A DNA stretch of 64,000 nucleotides, from contig JAFEKR010000036.1 of the NCBI GenBank assembly GCA_019022495.1, forward strand, positions 62,001 through 126,000, read 5' to 3'. How positions within the stretch are numbered: position 1 is the stretch's first letter; each line of letters starts with the position of its first letter. Shown here piece by piece: positions 47,614 to 57,334 of the stretch. The notes under the pieces were generated by a model, which was given only the letters and a program-made list of their open reading frames with translations, did not search any database and had not been told where the DNA came from. Made by a program: the position numbers and the translations under genes. This DNA comes from Epichloe hybrida (lineage: Eukaryota > Ascomycota > Sordariomycetes > Hypocreales > Clavicipitaceae).

Positions 47614-49137
47614 GGGATCTAGCGGTCTATGGTCGATACAGTCGTCTGATCGACGTTACAACATAATCGAGTGTTGTGTTTGTCCCACGAGAAACGGGTC
47701 TTTCGACTCTCCCGAACCGGATGATGCGACAAAAAAAAAATTGGTTGTACAACGCCCGAAAGGTCTGCACTCTTTGAGTATAGGCGATATGTCGTAACCC
47801 CACGGGATCTCGTGCTACATCAAATCCGTTAAAAAAGTAGATTTCCGAGGTAGGCTGTTCACGGCTGAGGTATGGATCAAGTGCGCTTTATCAATCAAGC
47901 ATCGTCATCGGATTTGACGGTTGGATGAGGAGACGCAAGACGACCAACGATTAGGGAAAATTCGAGTCGGTAGGAAATTCGAGCGAGCTCAGGCGACGAG
48001 GTCGAGATGTCGAACAGAGGGAAAAGGAGCGAGATGGGGGTTGTGGTGGGCCAACGGGGATGGAAGTCGAATGAGGCGAAGTCGGAAGAGCACAAGTGTG
48101 TGTGGTGTACTTGTTACGCAGCGGGAAGGAAGGAAAAAGAACGCGGGGGCACAGAAGGAAGAAGCAACAACAAGAAAACTCCTGCATAGGCGATGACGAT
48201 GCTGTGCGTCAGGGAGCGAAGTTGTGTGCATGAGGGAGAGAAAACGAGGCGAAAGGATCACTGGTTTATTCCTTTTTCCAGGCTAAAAACAAGGCAGACG
48301 GCGGCCACGCTTGCACACACACCTGAGCAACACCTGAGCAACACCTGAGCACACCTGAGTACAGGCGGCGACGTGACGGGCTGGCGATCGGGGCTGGGGA
48401 CTGCTGTACCGAGTACACCCCACTGTCTTCCGACTTGATGATTGATGCAGCCAGGAACCCCATGTAAGGGGCTTGGGAAACCGACGCACTACTCGACAGG
48501 ATAGCACCGGGCTGCCGGGCTCTTCAAGATTACATGGGCTGGCCGAAGCTGGACAGCTGGACCAACCACCGGCCAGCCACCGCCGACCCACCCGTCCTTG
48601 AACCACATCACACATCACAGGGAGAACGTTCCCCTCCCTTCTCAGCTCCCAAGTGCCATCCAGCCATCAACATATCAAACATAATGAACATAATGAACAC
48701 GAATGTATCGCCGCTGTGTACTCCGTATGGCAGGCGATCCACGCCGAGAAGACGATGGACCCTAAATAACACGCTGGCAGTTGACTTTTTGTTGAAGATG
48801 TTTGTGCATTTACGGATCCGTAGATGGCGCATTGTTTCTCCACTTCTGCATTCACTACACACATATGCAATATCAGCCATGCCCAATTCAAACAGGAACA
48901 AAAACCAATGAACATGACGTCTTGGCTGCCCCGCCACAGAAGCAGGCAAATCACCATCCATCTTCACGTGATGCCTTCGACCCCCCCAGTGACCAATCAA
49001 ATGCCCTCCAGGTCCAGGTCCAGACACGACTTCGCAGGAACCCAGGCAAGGGAAGCTTCTGACCTCACAGCCTTTTTTTGCTCTCCTCGACAACCCGTTA
49101 CCAAACAACCATCATACACGACGCCCCGCGAGAAACA
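47614..49137. other. Divergent promoter region, Erf2 / small mitochondrial gene
   Basis: 1.5 kb without a supported gene. An 11-bp ACACCTGAGCA unit repeats about four times at 48315-48358. A TACTCCGTA palindrome-like motif is at 48719-48727. Confidence 0.5.
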
Positions 49138-49762
49138 ATGGCTTCCCAAGTCGCCCGCCGCTGCTTCACCACATCTGCTCGCCTGCAGAGCGAGAGCCTC
49201 AAGGCCCAGAGCAAGCGAAACCCCGAGACAATGGTACGTGATAAAATCCTCGCCCTCCATCCCCTCCCGTCAGCTCAGTTCGCCAAACACCTGCCGCTGG
49301 ACTCAACAAACAATTGCGGAGTCGGGCATCCTCTTTCCCCCTAAATGCTGTCGCGGTGTTTCAAGAATAGAGATTGACAGAATTGGCAGATCCTCGGTGC
49401 CGTAATGGTTGCTGCGCTCGGCGGCGCAGGCTTCTACTTTGGTACGGACGAGCCCCCTCGCGACAAAACAGGATATTGAGCATCGAAAAAAAAAACCCCA
49501 AAACGGGGGACTAAGCTGACGACCCTCTGCAGGCCGCACCCCCACCAAGTCCACCTCCGAGAACCCCGTGTCCATTGCCCACGGCGGCATGCCCTGGGAG
49601 GGCGACGTTCAAGGCAAATACAAGTACCACCCCGGTGGTGATCTCAGCGCCGAGTCCAAGGATGCGCCCAGTGCTTTGAACGCCGTTGTTGTTCCCAACG
49701 TCACTTTGCCCAAGGAGTTGCATGACAAGTACAACAAGTGGGGCAAAGATGGGTATCCTTGA
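49138..49762 (+). CDS. Small single-TM mitochondrial protein, unknown function
   Basis: Three exons, 49138-49233, 49390-49441 and 49533-49762, all with GT-AG introns (156 and 91 bp), give 125 residues. The N-terminus MASQVARRCFTTSARLQ is Arg/Ser/Thr-rich without acids, a typical mitochondrial presequence. Exon 2 encodes one membrane segment (ILGAVMVAALGGAGFYFG). The C-terminal ~75 residues are hydrophilic, with GGMPWEGDVQGKYKYHPGG and a basic end. This fits a small inner-membrane protein facing one compartment, perhaps an accessory of a respiratory complex, but I do not recognise the family. Phases and protein continuity support all three exons. Confidence 0.72.
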
Positions 49763-50296
49763 ACGAGTTGTTTCTTCTTGGAGGGGACAACGCGTTGCTT
49801 ACATATTGACGAGGATGCCGTATTGCGGTGATAGGAGGAGGAGCTTATTGTTTGTACGGAGTAGTGGGTGGGAATAGTCGCAGGGAGCAAAGAAGACAGA
49901 AGACGAATGTAAAGTTATTGCGAGCTGGTGTCTCGGGCATTAGAGTGGATCAGTCTGCTACTGTTGTATATCAAGACACATTTTTCTCATGTTTGGCACA
50001 TCATGTGGGAATATCACCTGAGCATGAAGGAAGATTGTTGAGAGACCCAAATGGGATAAATGCATCATGTCATGCGGTATCGTGTTAGTACTGCCTACAT
50101 ATAAGATATCCTGATAACACTTCCCCCATCAGACGAAAACACCCACCCGCTATGAAAGGACCCTCTTTCCACGGCACAGGCCGCACACCGGAAAAAGAAA
50201 AGAAAGACAAAGAAGTAAAAAAGCTTTGCCAACGTATGCCCATCCCACCCACGTAAGCATATACAACAAAGCCCTCCCAAAACGCCTCAAAGCACA
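49763..50296. other. Intergenic, convergent 3' regions
   Basis: Between the small mitochondrial gene (+) and the phosphatase gene (-). It has TACGGAGTA at 49855-49863. No gene is seen. Confidence 0.5.
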
Positions 50297-51721
50297 TCAT
50301 GCCGTCAACATGTGAATCTCCTCAGCTGTGAATCCAAACAAGTACAGCAAATCCAACAAGCTGCCCGAATTCAGTCTCGCGTCCGCTTCCATTTGCACCA
50401 TAGGCTTCGCATTCCATGCCACTCCCAAGCCAGCCTCACCGAGCATCAGCAAATCGTTGGCCCCGTCACCAACCGCCACAACCTGCGCCAAGTCAATCTT
50501 CTCCTTGGCCGCAATCTCCACCAGGAGATCTCGCTTCCGCTCTTTGCCCACGATCTTGCCCTTCGTCTCTCCCGTCAGCTTGCCATCCTCTATGACAACT
50601 TGATTGGCAAAAGCGTAGTCGATTCCTAGCTTCTCGGCCAGCCAGCCGGTGAGAGGCTGGAACCCTCCCGACAGCACGGCAGTCTTGACGCCGAGGCGTT
50701 TCAGCGCAATCATCAGCTCGGGAACGCCAGGCGTGACTTGAACGACCTGGCGCAAGTCGTCAAATACCGACGCCCTCACACCTTTGAGGAGGGCAACCCG
50801 CTCGCGGAAGGAAGCATCGAATTCCAGCTCGCCCATCATGGCTCGGTGCGTGATTTCTGCAACGCGAGCAGCCAAATCGGGGGGGTCTTTGATGGTCTCA
50901 GCCATGAGCTCAATCACCTCCTGAGTGATGAGCGTGCTGTCCATGTCGAAGACTATGAGGCGGGGGTTTCTTCTCCAAACCACATCCCGTTGAAGAATAA
51001 CGTCGACATTCCATTCTTGTTCGAAGCGATAAATCATTTCATGCTTACGTAGGTCGGACAAGCTCAGGTAGTCGGAGGAGGGAGCGGGGGAGAGAGTGAG
51101 TTCGACGATGCGAGGAGTGTCCGGGTTGTCAAGACACCTGTGGGACGAGTGCGGTTCGTCCGCTCCGTGAGGCAGGGGGAAAGTGGACATGAGATGCAGG
51201 AACGAAGCGATGCATAGAGGAGAGATATAGGAGCCATAGATGTGATCCAATTGTTCTGATTCCTGTGTAGGCGGCTCCAGAGGGAAATCGTCCATGTTTG
51301 TAGTTGGTGCCATGTTTGAAGGTAGGGCTTCGTGAATCTCTGATGGTCTGGCCAAGCGAGTTTGACTCGGCGCAGAGCTGGAAGACGAACTTTTGTAGAA
51401 TAAAGTGGCCACAAGTCGATCAGATCTCAGACCCGGCGGAGGCGCACAATTTGGATGCGAGAGGCTGTGGTTGACGTCGCTGTCTACTATGGTTGAGGGC
51501 ATGTCATCGCTGGGGACACCTCGGAATGGCAGGATGGGTTTTGGCGATGCCGATTTGGGCACTGGACTTCTCTCCACCACTTCGTCGATGCCGTGATATT
51601 GCTCCGTCACCTTTGGGGCTCTGTACTGTTGGTGATCGCGCAGATAGGAGCTTGTGCGCATGCCCTCTGTCATCTGAGGGCGAGTGGCATTTTGCTTGCG
51701 AGCACCCGCGGTGTCAGCCAT
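50297..51721 (-). CDS. Phosphoserine phosphatase (last step of serine synthesis)
   Basis: Single exon, 474 residues. The HAD-family catalytic domain fills about 250-474, with DMDST at 259-263 (D259 nucleophile, D261 acid/base), the LSGGF motif, a Lys-containing GKERKRD segment and GDGANDLLML for Mg binding. It converts 3-phosphoserine to serine. The first ~175 residues are long and Ser/Pro-rich; a middle part (LTLSPAPSSDYLSLSDLRKHE) matches the ACT-like N-terminal region of SerB-type enzymes only weakly. The Met at 51721 is the first in frame; a shorter start downstream is possible given the low-complexity leader. It is divergent from the PAPS reductase gene. Confidence 0.9.
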   Translation of the reverse strand: MADTAGARKQNATRPQMTEGMRTSSYLRDHQQYRAPKVTEQYHGIDEVVERSPVPKSASPKPILPFRGVPSDDMPSTIVDSDVNHSLSHPNCAPPPGLRSDRLVATLFYKSSSSSSAPSQTRLARPSEIHEALPSNMAPTTNMDDFPLEPPTQESEQLDHIYGSYISPLCIASFLHLMSTFPLPHGADEPHSSHRCLDNPDTPRIVELTLSPAPSSDYLSLSDLRKHEMIYRFEQEWNVDVILQRDVVWRRNPRLIVFDMDSTLITQEVIELMAETIKDPPDLAARVAEITHRAMMGELEFDASFRERVALLKGVRASVFDDLRQVVQVTPGVPELMIALKRLGVKTAVLSGGFQPLTGWLAEKLGIDYAFANQVVIEDGKLTGETKGKIVGKERKRDLLVEIAAKEKIDLAQVVAVGDGANDLLMLGEAGLGVAWNAKPMVQMEADARLNSGSLLDLLYLFGFTAEEIHMLTA

Positions 51722-53367
51722 ATCGTCAGACTGCGCAGGGACAAGGTCGGAATCTCAGCTTTGGAGTATTGCGAATCGATCGGAAAACGACCAGCGTTGT
51801 GACAGAGAACAACTCAATTCTTGGCCAGGGTATGACGTGAAGGCCCAAAGCCAGAGACGTTAGGAAAAAGTCAATATTGCAAGCTGGTGCGACGTCGGCT
51901 GGCTTGGGCTTCCGGGGTGGGGTCCGTTACGAGAGGTGGCTTGTACGATGTGAACGTGCAATCAACAACTCGAGACCACAGAGGCCGTCGGGCGGTGGTG
52001 TACATAAAGATAAAGATGGATTGTTGGGGGAGAGGGGGGGGGGCAGAAGTCCATCCGGGGTGAGGGCGAGGAGATGTTTCTGTGGAGGATCCATGGAGGT
52101 GGTTGACAGCTGTGGAGAAATGGATCTCACGAGTCGTGTCGATTGACGAGAAACATTCATCTCCTTCCTAAAGCACCAGACTCTAATAGTCAGCCATGCC
52201 CTTGGACCCCTTGGCGCCATTCTTCACTCGACAGCTACAGTTAGACAGACTTTCATGTGGCGTCCTCGAATTCTTTGCATCGCCAACTACGGTGTATTGA
52301 ACCTGACAAGAAATCACGACCTGCGCAGTGTTGGCTTCAGGGGTGGGTGGTTGGCAAGGTTGAACATTACCACAATCGGACCATCGTCGGTTATTTCGTT
52401 ATTTCGGCCCTTCCCTCGCGAACTGGCTTTTTTTTTTTTTTTTTTTTTTTCTGAAGTGCTCGCAGCGGCAGTCGTAGGGTCCTCCGACTTCCGCACTGCG
52501 CCGACGAGCCGACGCTTAAGTTTTCCGAGTGCGTCCGGCGTCCGGCATCCGACTTATGTACTAATAACACCAACCATTCCCAATGCTTGTTTGGTTTGGC
52601 TCCATTTGCTGGAAGCAGGACAATTTTTTTTTTTACTTGGCCGTTTCCAGACGCCGGTCTGCAAGTATCTCGTTATCCAGCCGGCTGAGTGAAAGAAACG
52701 TCATGGCTTCAGGAGTGGTATTTCCATTTGGGAACAACTGCATCAGCAAGACGCTGATTTCATTCTCGACTCGCATCCGTGTCAGCATGGAACTTGACTG
52801 ACTCATCCTTGTCCATCTTAGCGATGAGATCATCAATAATTCCGAGTAACTCAGAATTTGTACATTTGTAATGTGCCCCAGAAAATCCCTCCCAAGCCCC
52901 AGTAAATAGAAGTGGAGACAGCGGGAGTATCGGATACGGTGGAAGGCAGAAGAAGGTGGCCCAATACCAAGTAGCCGCTACATAATCGCATCAAGTTTCG
53001 ATGGCCATCGACCAATCACACCCCACTTGTCCAACATCGCGGAAGCAATGGCGTCGATGTCGTGATCGGTCTTTGACACAGCCAACGTATTACTTGCTCT
53101 GCTGAGCAATGATGAAATCACGGAGAGAAATTGGCCTCGGACGAATTGTTGGACGCCTGCAGGTGTGTATGATGTGCTTTGTGCTTGCCCGCTTGGTCCA
53201 AATTAGTCCGAATGAATAATCCCCCTTCCTAAGAATACAAGCCATAAAAACAGGCATCAGCCCCCTCGGCCGGCAGCACATCCAAGGAGGAGGCATCAAC
53301 AAATTACCCTCGGCCGAGTCTTCATCAACTCTCTCTTTCGCCAATAGTCCGCAATACGGCTTCGGTC
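51722..53367. other. Divergent promoter region, phosphoserine phosphatase / PAPS reductase
   Basis: 1.6 kb without a supported gene. A 23-base T run is at 52428-52450. No CACGTG box was seen near the PAPS reductase start. Confidence 0.5.
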
Positions 53368-54270
53368 ATGGCAGACAACAACACAGACTCGTCATTCGTG
53401 GCCGAGAAAGTCGAGATCGAATCCGGATATGCCTCAGGGCAATCCGACTACACGCCAGAAGAGCCTTCTCGACCCGAAGTCACCTTGACCAAGGCTCATG
53501 TCGAATACCTCAATAGTCAGATGGAGCCCATGCACCCCATGGACATCCTTCGTTTCTGCAAGATCATGTTCCCCAACTTGTTCCAATCCACAGCGTTCGG
53601 CTTGACCGGCCTGGCCACCATGGACATGCTTTCCAAGATCCAGGACGAGAACCCAGAGTCGAAACCCGTCGAGCTCATCTTCCTCGACACCCTGCATCAT
53701 TTCAAGGAGACATACCAGCTTGTGGACCGCGTCAAGGCCAGATATCCCAATGTGCCCGTAAACATCTTCCGACCTGATGGCATGGAGAGTGCCGAGCAGT
53801 TCGAGGAGACATATGGTCCGGAGCTGTGGGAGACTGCCGACGAGATGTACGACTGGATCGTCAAGGTCGAGCCCCTTCAGCGAGCATACGAGGAGCTCAA
53901 GGTCACGGCTGTCCTGAACGGACGCCGTCGATCACAAGGCGCTGCCCGGGGATCCATCCCCATTATCGAAATGGACGAGGAGAGAAACGTCATCAAGATC
54001 AACCCCATGGCCGCTTGGTCATTCTCGCAAGTCAACGAGTACATCAAGGAGAATAATGTGCCCTACAATGCTCTTCTCGACCAAGGATACAAGTCCATTG
54101 GCGACTGGCACTCAACCTCTCCCGTCAAGGAGGGTGAGGATGAGCGCGCCGGCCGATGGAAAGGCAAGGCCAAGACCGAGTGTGGCATCCACAACAGGAA
54201 GTCGCGATACGCACAGTTTGTTGCCGACATGGAGCACACGCAAGGCAGCAATGTCGTTGCACCGGTCTAG
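53368..54270 (+). CDS. PAPS reductase (phosphoadenosine phosphosulfate reductase)
   Basis: Single exon, 300 residues. It reduces PAPS to sulfite with thioredoxin in sulfate assimilation. The adenine-nucleotide alpha-hydrolase-type fold is clear: nucleotide loop TAFGLTGLATMDML (about 75-88), LDTLHHFKETY (106-116), NGRRRSQGAARGSIPIIE (near 190-207) and the C-terminal ECGIH motif with Cys272, the catalytic cysteine by family rule. It lacks the extra CC pairs of APS reductases that bind an iron-sulfur cluster, so PAPS is the expected substrate. Length is normal for fungal enzymes. With Met1 at the window end it belongs to sulfite production and reduction. Confidence 0.93.
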   Translation: MADNNTDSSFVAEKVEIESGYASGQSDYTPEEPSRPEVTLTKAHVEYLNSQMEPMHPMDILRFCKIMFPNLFQSTAFGLTGLATMDMLSKIQDENPESKPVELIFLDTLHHFKETYQLVDRVKARYPNVPVNIFRPDGMESAEQFEETYGPELWETADEMYDWIVKVEPLQRAYEELKVTAVLNGRRRSQGAARGSIPIIEMDEERNVIKINPMAAWSFSQVNEYIKENNVPYNALLDQGYKSIGDWHSTSPVKEGEDERAGRWKGKAKTECGIHNRKSRYAQFVADMEHTQGSNVVAPV

Positions 54271-54919
54271 AGAACACACATGAGCATCGCACTCAATGAT
54301 GTTGCGATTTTTCTTTTGTACTTTTTTTTTCCTAGATTTGAAAAGAAAAGAACGGGAGTTTTGGGGATTTGACAAACGGGCAAGGCGACATTTCGTACAC
54401 TTTTTTTTTTTTGTTTTTTGACACTCTGGCGATGTCATGGACATTTGGCGTTGTGAGAGCATAGCTACCCGTGTTTGCGCTTGCGAAGAATTTAGACGGA
54501 TATAGAAGCCACTTGCACCCAACCTGAATGAATCAAGTGGAATCAAACTCGCTGTGCATTTTATCCGCCGACGTTGAAAGCGAACAAGACGTAATGTTTT
54601 ATATACCTCGGCCGAAGTTCACGCCTTCATGGGTCATGACCCCGCGCGACTCCCTGATTGGCTCACGTGTGAAAATTAATAAGTGCGACTTTTCTCACCT
54701 TGATCCACCAATCCCAGGATCCCAACTACCTTTTTTTCTAAAACTCTTTACTTCTTGATGCCCGTTGCAGAAATTCATGGCGAATTCTGTCGCATCATGG
54801 CACTCTCCTCTTGATCGTGTCGCCGCGGAGCCACCACCCAAGTCATTCCCCCCCCTCATCAAAATCAAACGCCATTGCCGACCAAAACCAGCAATTCGCA
54901 TGAGAACAGCACCCACAAG
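54271..54919. other. Intergenic, PAPS reductase to Tyw3
   Basis: 3' UTR of the PAPS reductase gene and promoter of Tyw3. An ATG-led frame from 54778 is out of frame with Tyw3 and has no domain; it may be a uORF. Confidence 0.5.
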
Positions 54920-55996
54920 ATGCGACACCACGGCGGGGAGACGTTCCCCCCTCCGTCTCCGGCGTTCGCCTCCAGAAAGATCAAGATCCTAGACCAGCTA
55001 GCCGTGCCGGATGCCGAGTACACCGATGCCTCGCCCAAGGGCACAGTCGATAAGGGCATCCGCCCCCTGATCGATGAGATCAACGGCGCAGAGGGCTTCG
55101 TCACAACAAGCAGCTGCGCAGGGAGAGTGAGCGTGTTCCTGGAAGGCAGAAAGGCAGTGGCTACGGATGCGGATGCGGACGCGGATGAGCGTGCCTCGTC
55201 GCAGGTGGCTGGTGTGGGCGGCAAAGGCGCAGGCGGGAAATGGCTGTTTGTATCCCATGATCCGGTTGACCGAGGGGAGTGGGCGCGAAGCCTGCAACTT
55301 GGCAACGATGGATCATGTGAGACTGCTAAAGAGAAACGGTTGATTCATTTCAAATTCGAGCCCATGGTGCGTATGTTCCGCGACAAGGTTGGCTCGCATC
55401 TCACCAGGACCGAGCACGAGAACAAGAATTCCCCGTCCACGTTGCATGGGGAAGGAAACAGTAAATAAGCAAATGCTGATGGATGTGCTTCCCCCGCGCA
55501 GATTCTTCACGTCCTCACCGCATCGCCAACCCATGCACAAGTGATTCTCCAATCAGCCCTACGAGCGGGATTCCGCGAGTCCGGCGCCCTGAACATCACA
55601 CCCCAGGCGGATCGTACCGCCACGCCCATCGTGGCCGTTCGCTCCACGGGGCTGAGCTTCGAATCCCTCATCGGGTACGAGGTAGACGGGATCGAATGCT
55701 CGCTCGTGCAGGAGACGCATCTCCGGATGCTGATGGACATTGCGAACGAGCGCTTCTCCGAGAACGCCAAGCGGATTGCGAGGTTCCGCGAGGCCTTTCG
55801 GGACATGGTTCTGGAGCCCAGGCGGGTCAGGCTGAATCCGGAGGGGAAGCAGTGGGAGAATGCGGCGGCGAGGCGCGAGAGGATGAGAGAGGAAGGGCTG
55901 AGGCGGAAGCAGGCTTTGCGGGAGGGGAGCGTGGAGAATGAGGATGAGAAGCAGAATGCGATGGTGGAGGTGGAGGATTTCGATCTTCCTTCATAG
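54920..55996 (+). CDS. tRNA wybutosine-synthesising protein 3 (Tyw3)
   Basis: Exons 54920-55366 and 55502-55996 with a GT-AG intron 55367-55501 give 313 residues. Tyw3 catalyses the N4-methylation step in wybutosine formation on tRNA-Phe. Family features: FASRKIKILDQL and a D-SPKGTVDKGI segment, TTSSCAGRV with S64-S65-C66, then KWLFVSHDP, HFKFEPMILHVLTAS across the splice, and an ESG-ALN segment. A DADADADE stretch after the first conserved block is an insertion. The C-terminus is charged and coiled-coil-like (Arg/Glu-rich) after about residue 240. The ATG at 54920 precedes the conserved region by about 16 residues. Confidence 0.88.
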
Positions 55997-56620
55997 GGGG
56001 TTGACATTGTGACCATTGTGACTAGTTTGGGGGTTTCAAGCACGGCATGGCGATGGCGAGGGAAAAAAAAAAAGCCTTGTGTTTTTTTTTTGGCGCTTTT
56101 CTGAAATACGCAGGGATAAATACATGGTAGTAGATGAATCATCGGAACAATCCAGATGACATGGATGGCATCAACGATAGGGTCAAAGACGCTGACTTGA
56201 TATCATTGAGTGTTTATCAGTGATGCGGCGCGGTTCAGAGCATGAGGAACAGGCCTTGCCATCATACACCAGTTCTTCGATCATCCAGTTTTAGACCATG
56301 GTAGATCACACGTGAAAACAACAGACCAGGAGCATTAGTCATTTGTACATTATTGTCTTTCTCTATGCCGCTCAAAGCCGTTCAAAGCACCGATGTATTC
56401 ATCAGCATACACCGCAAGACTCGGCTTCTGGCTTGCCATGTATTCTTCATCTTTGAGCTTCTTCATTCGCCGAAATAAACGCAGTGAATCGAAGCGTTCG
56501 ATCCTGCCAGTCTCTTCCGTAACACAGTTCCCGCTCTAATCCACGTGGCGGTACAGCTTTTCCAATTCAAGGTGAAAAGTCGCCTTCTTGCCTTTTTTTT
56601 TCATAGTTGGCTTTTTTTTT
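55997..56620. other. Intergenic, convergent 3' regions
   Basis: Between Tyw3 (+) and Mic19 (-). Poly-A/T runs near 56064 and 56082. No gene is supported. Confidence 0.5.
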
Positions 56621-57334
56621 TCACGAAGTGACCTTGTCGACCCAAGTCTTCTCCAGCTTCTTCACCTCTGCCTTGAAGTTCTCCACCTCCTGCCAGCAGT
56701 CGAGAGGTCGCCTGTCGTTCTCCCTCAAGCACCGAATCACTTGACTGCGGGCCTTGTCCACGCTCTCGGGCAAGTCGCGAATGGTCTTCCTCTCCTCGAG
56801 CTTGCGTCGCAGCTCGGCAACTTCCTTGCCGAGCGAGAAGCTGGTGGGCCCTTCGTCGTCGGCGCCTTCGGAGGCGGCAATCTTCTCGTGTGCAAGTTTG
56901 AGAGCGTCTGGTTCCGTCTTTAGCAACTTTTTCAGCTCTTCACCTACGCGGGCTTGGATATGCTGCTCGATTAGTTTGGCGCGAGAGGCATCGGTCTGCA
57001 ATGGTCACGAGGGTGTCTGGTTAGCTTTAAGTCATTGAGGGATCGTTACGCTGATGACGTGTAAATTACTCGCGAGCGACTTGGTTCAAGCGATGGATGA
57101 GCCATTGAAAAGCTGGAGTAGGAGGAGCAGCATTACCTCTGGGCCGGATCGTAATGAGTCGACGACTTCGAGAGAGACGCTGGGAGGTCCTGAGCTGTTT
57201 GTACCATGCGTTGTCAGTTGCTGGTTGTGTCGTTCTCGCGAGAAGGAATTGCAGTCAACGCCGGGGACATCAGGAACTCACGCCTTCCAATGGTACTGGC
57301 CATTAGCATCTTGCTTGGACGTGTTGGCACCCAT
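56621..57334 (-). CDS. mic19: MICOS subunit Mic19 (CHCH-type)
   Basis: Exons 57334-57282, 57194-57137 and 56995-56621 with GT-AG introns of 87 and 141 bp give 161 residues. It starts MGANTSK, a likely N-myristoylation signal as in fungal Mic19. The middle is a charged coiled coil (about 45-115). The C-terminus has a cysteine pair C-X10-C in CLRENDRRPLDC, a half-CHCH as in this family. Mic19 is a peripheral inner-membrane part of MICOS that links Mic60 to cristae junctions. Exon joints restore the frame exactly (KASGPPSVSLEVVD, RSGPETDASR). Divergent from the ferric reductase gene over 2.8 kb. Confidence 0.87.
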
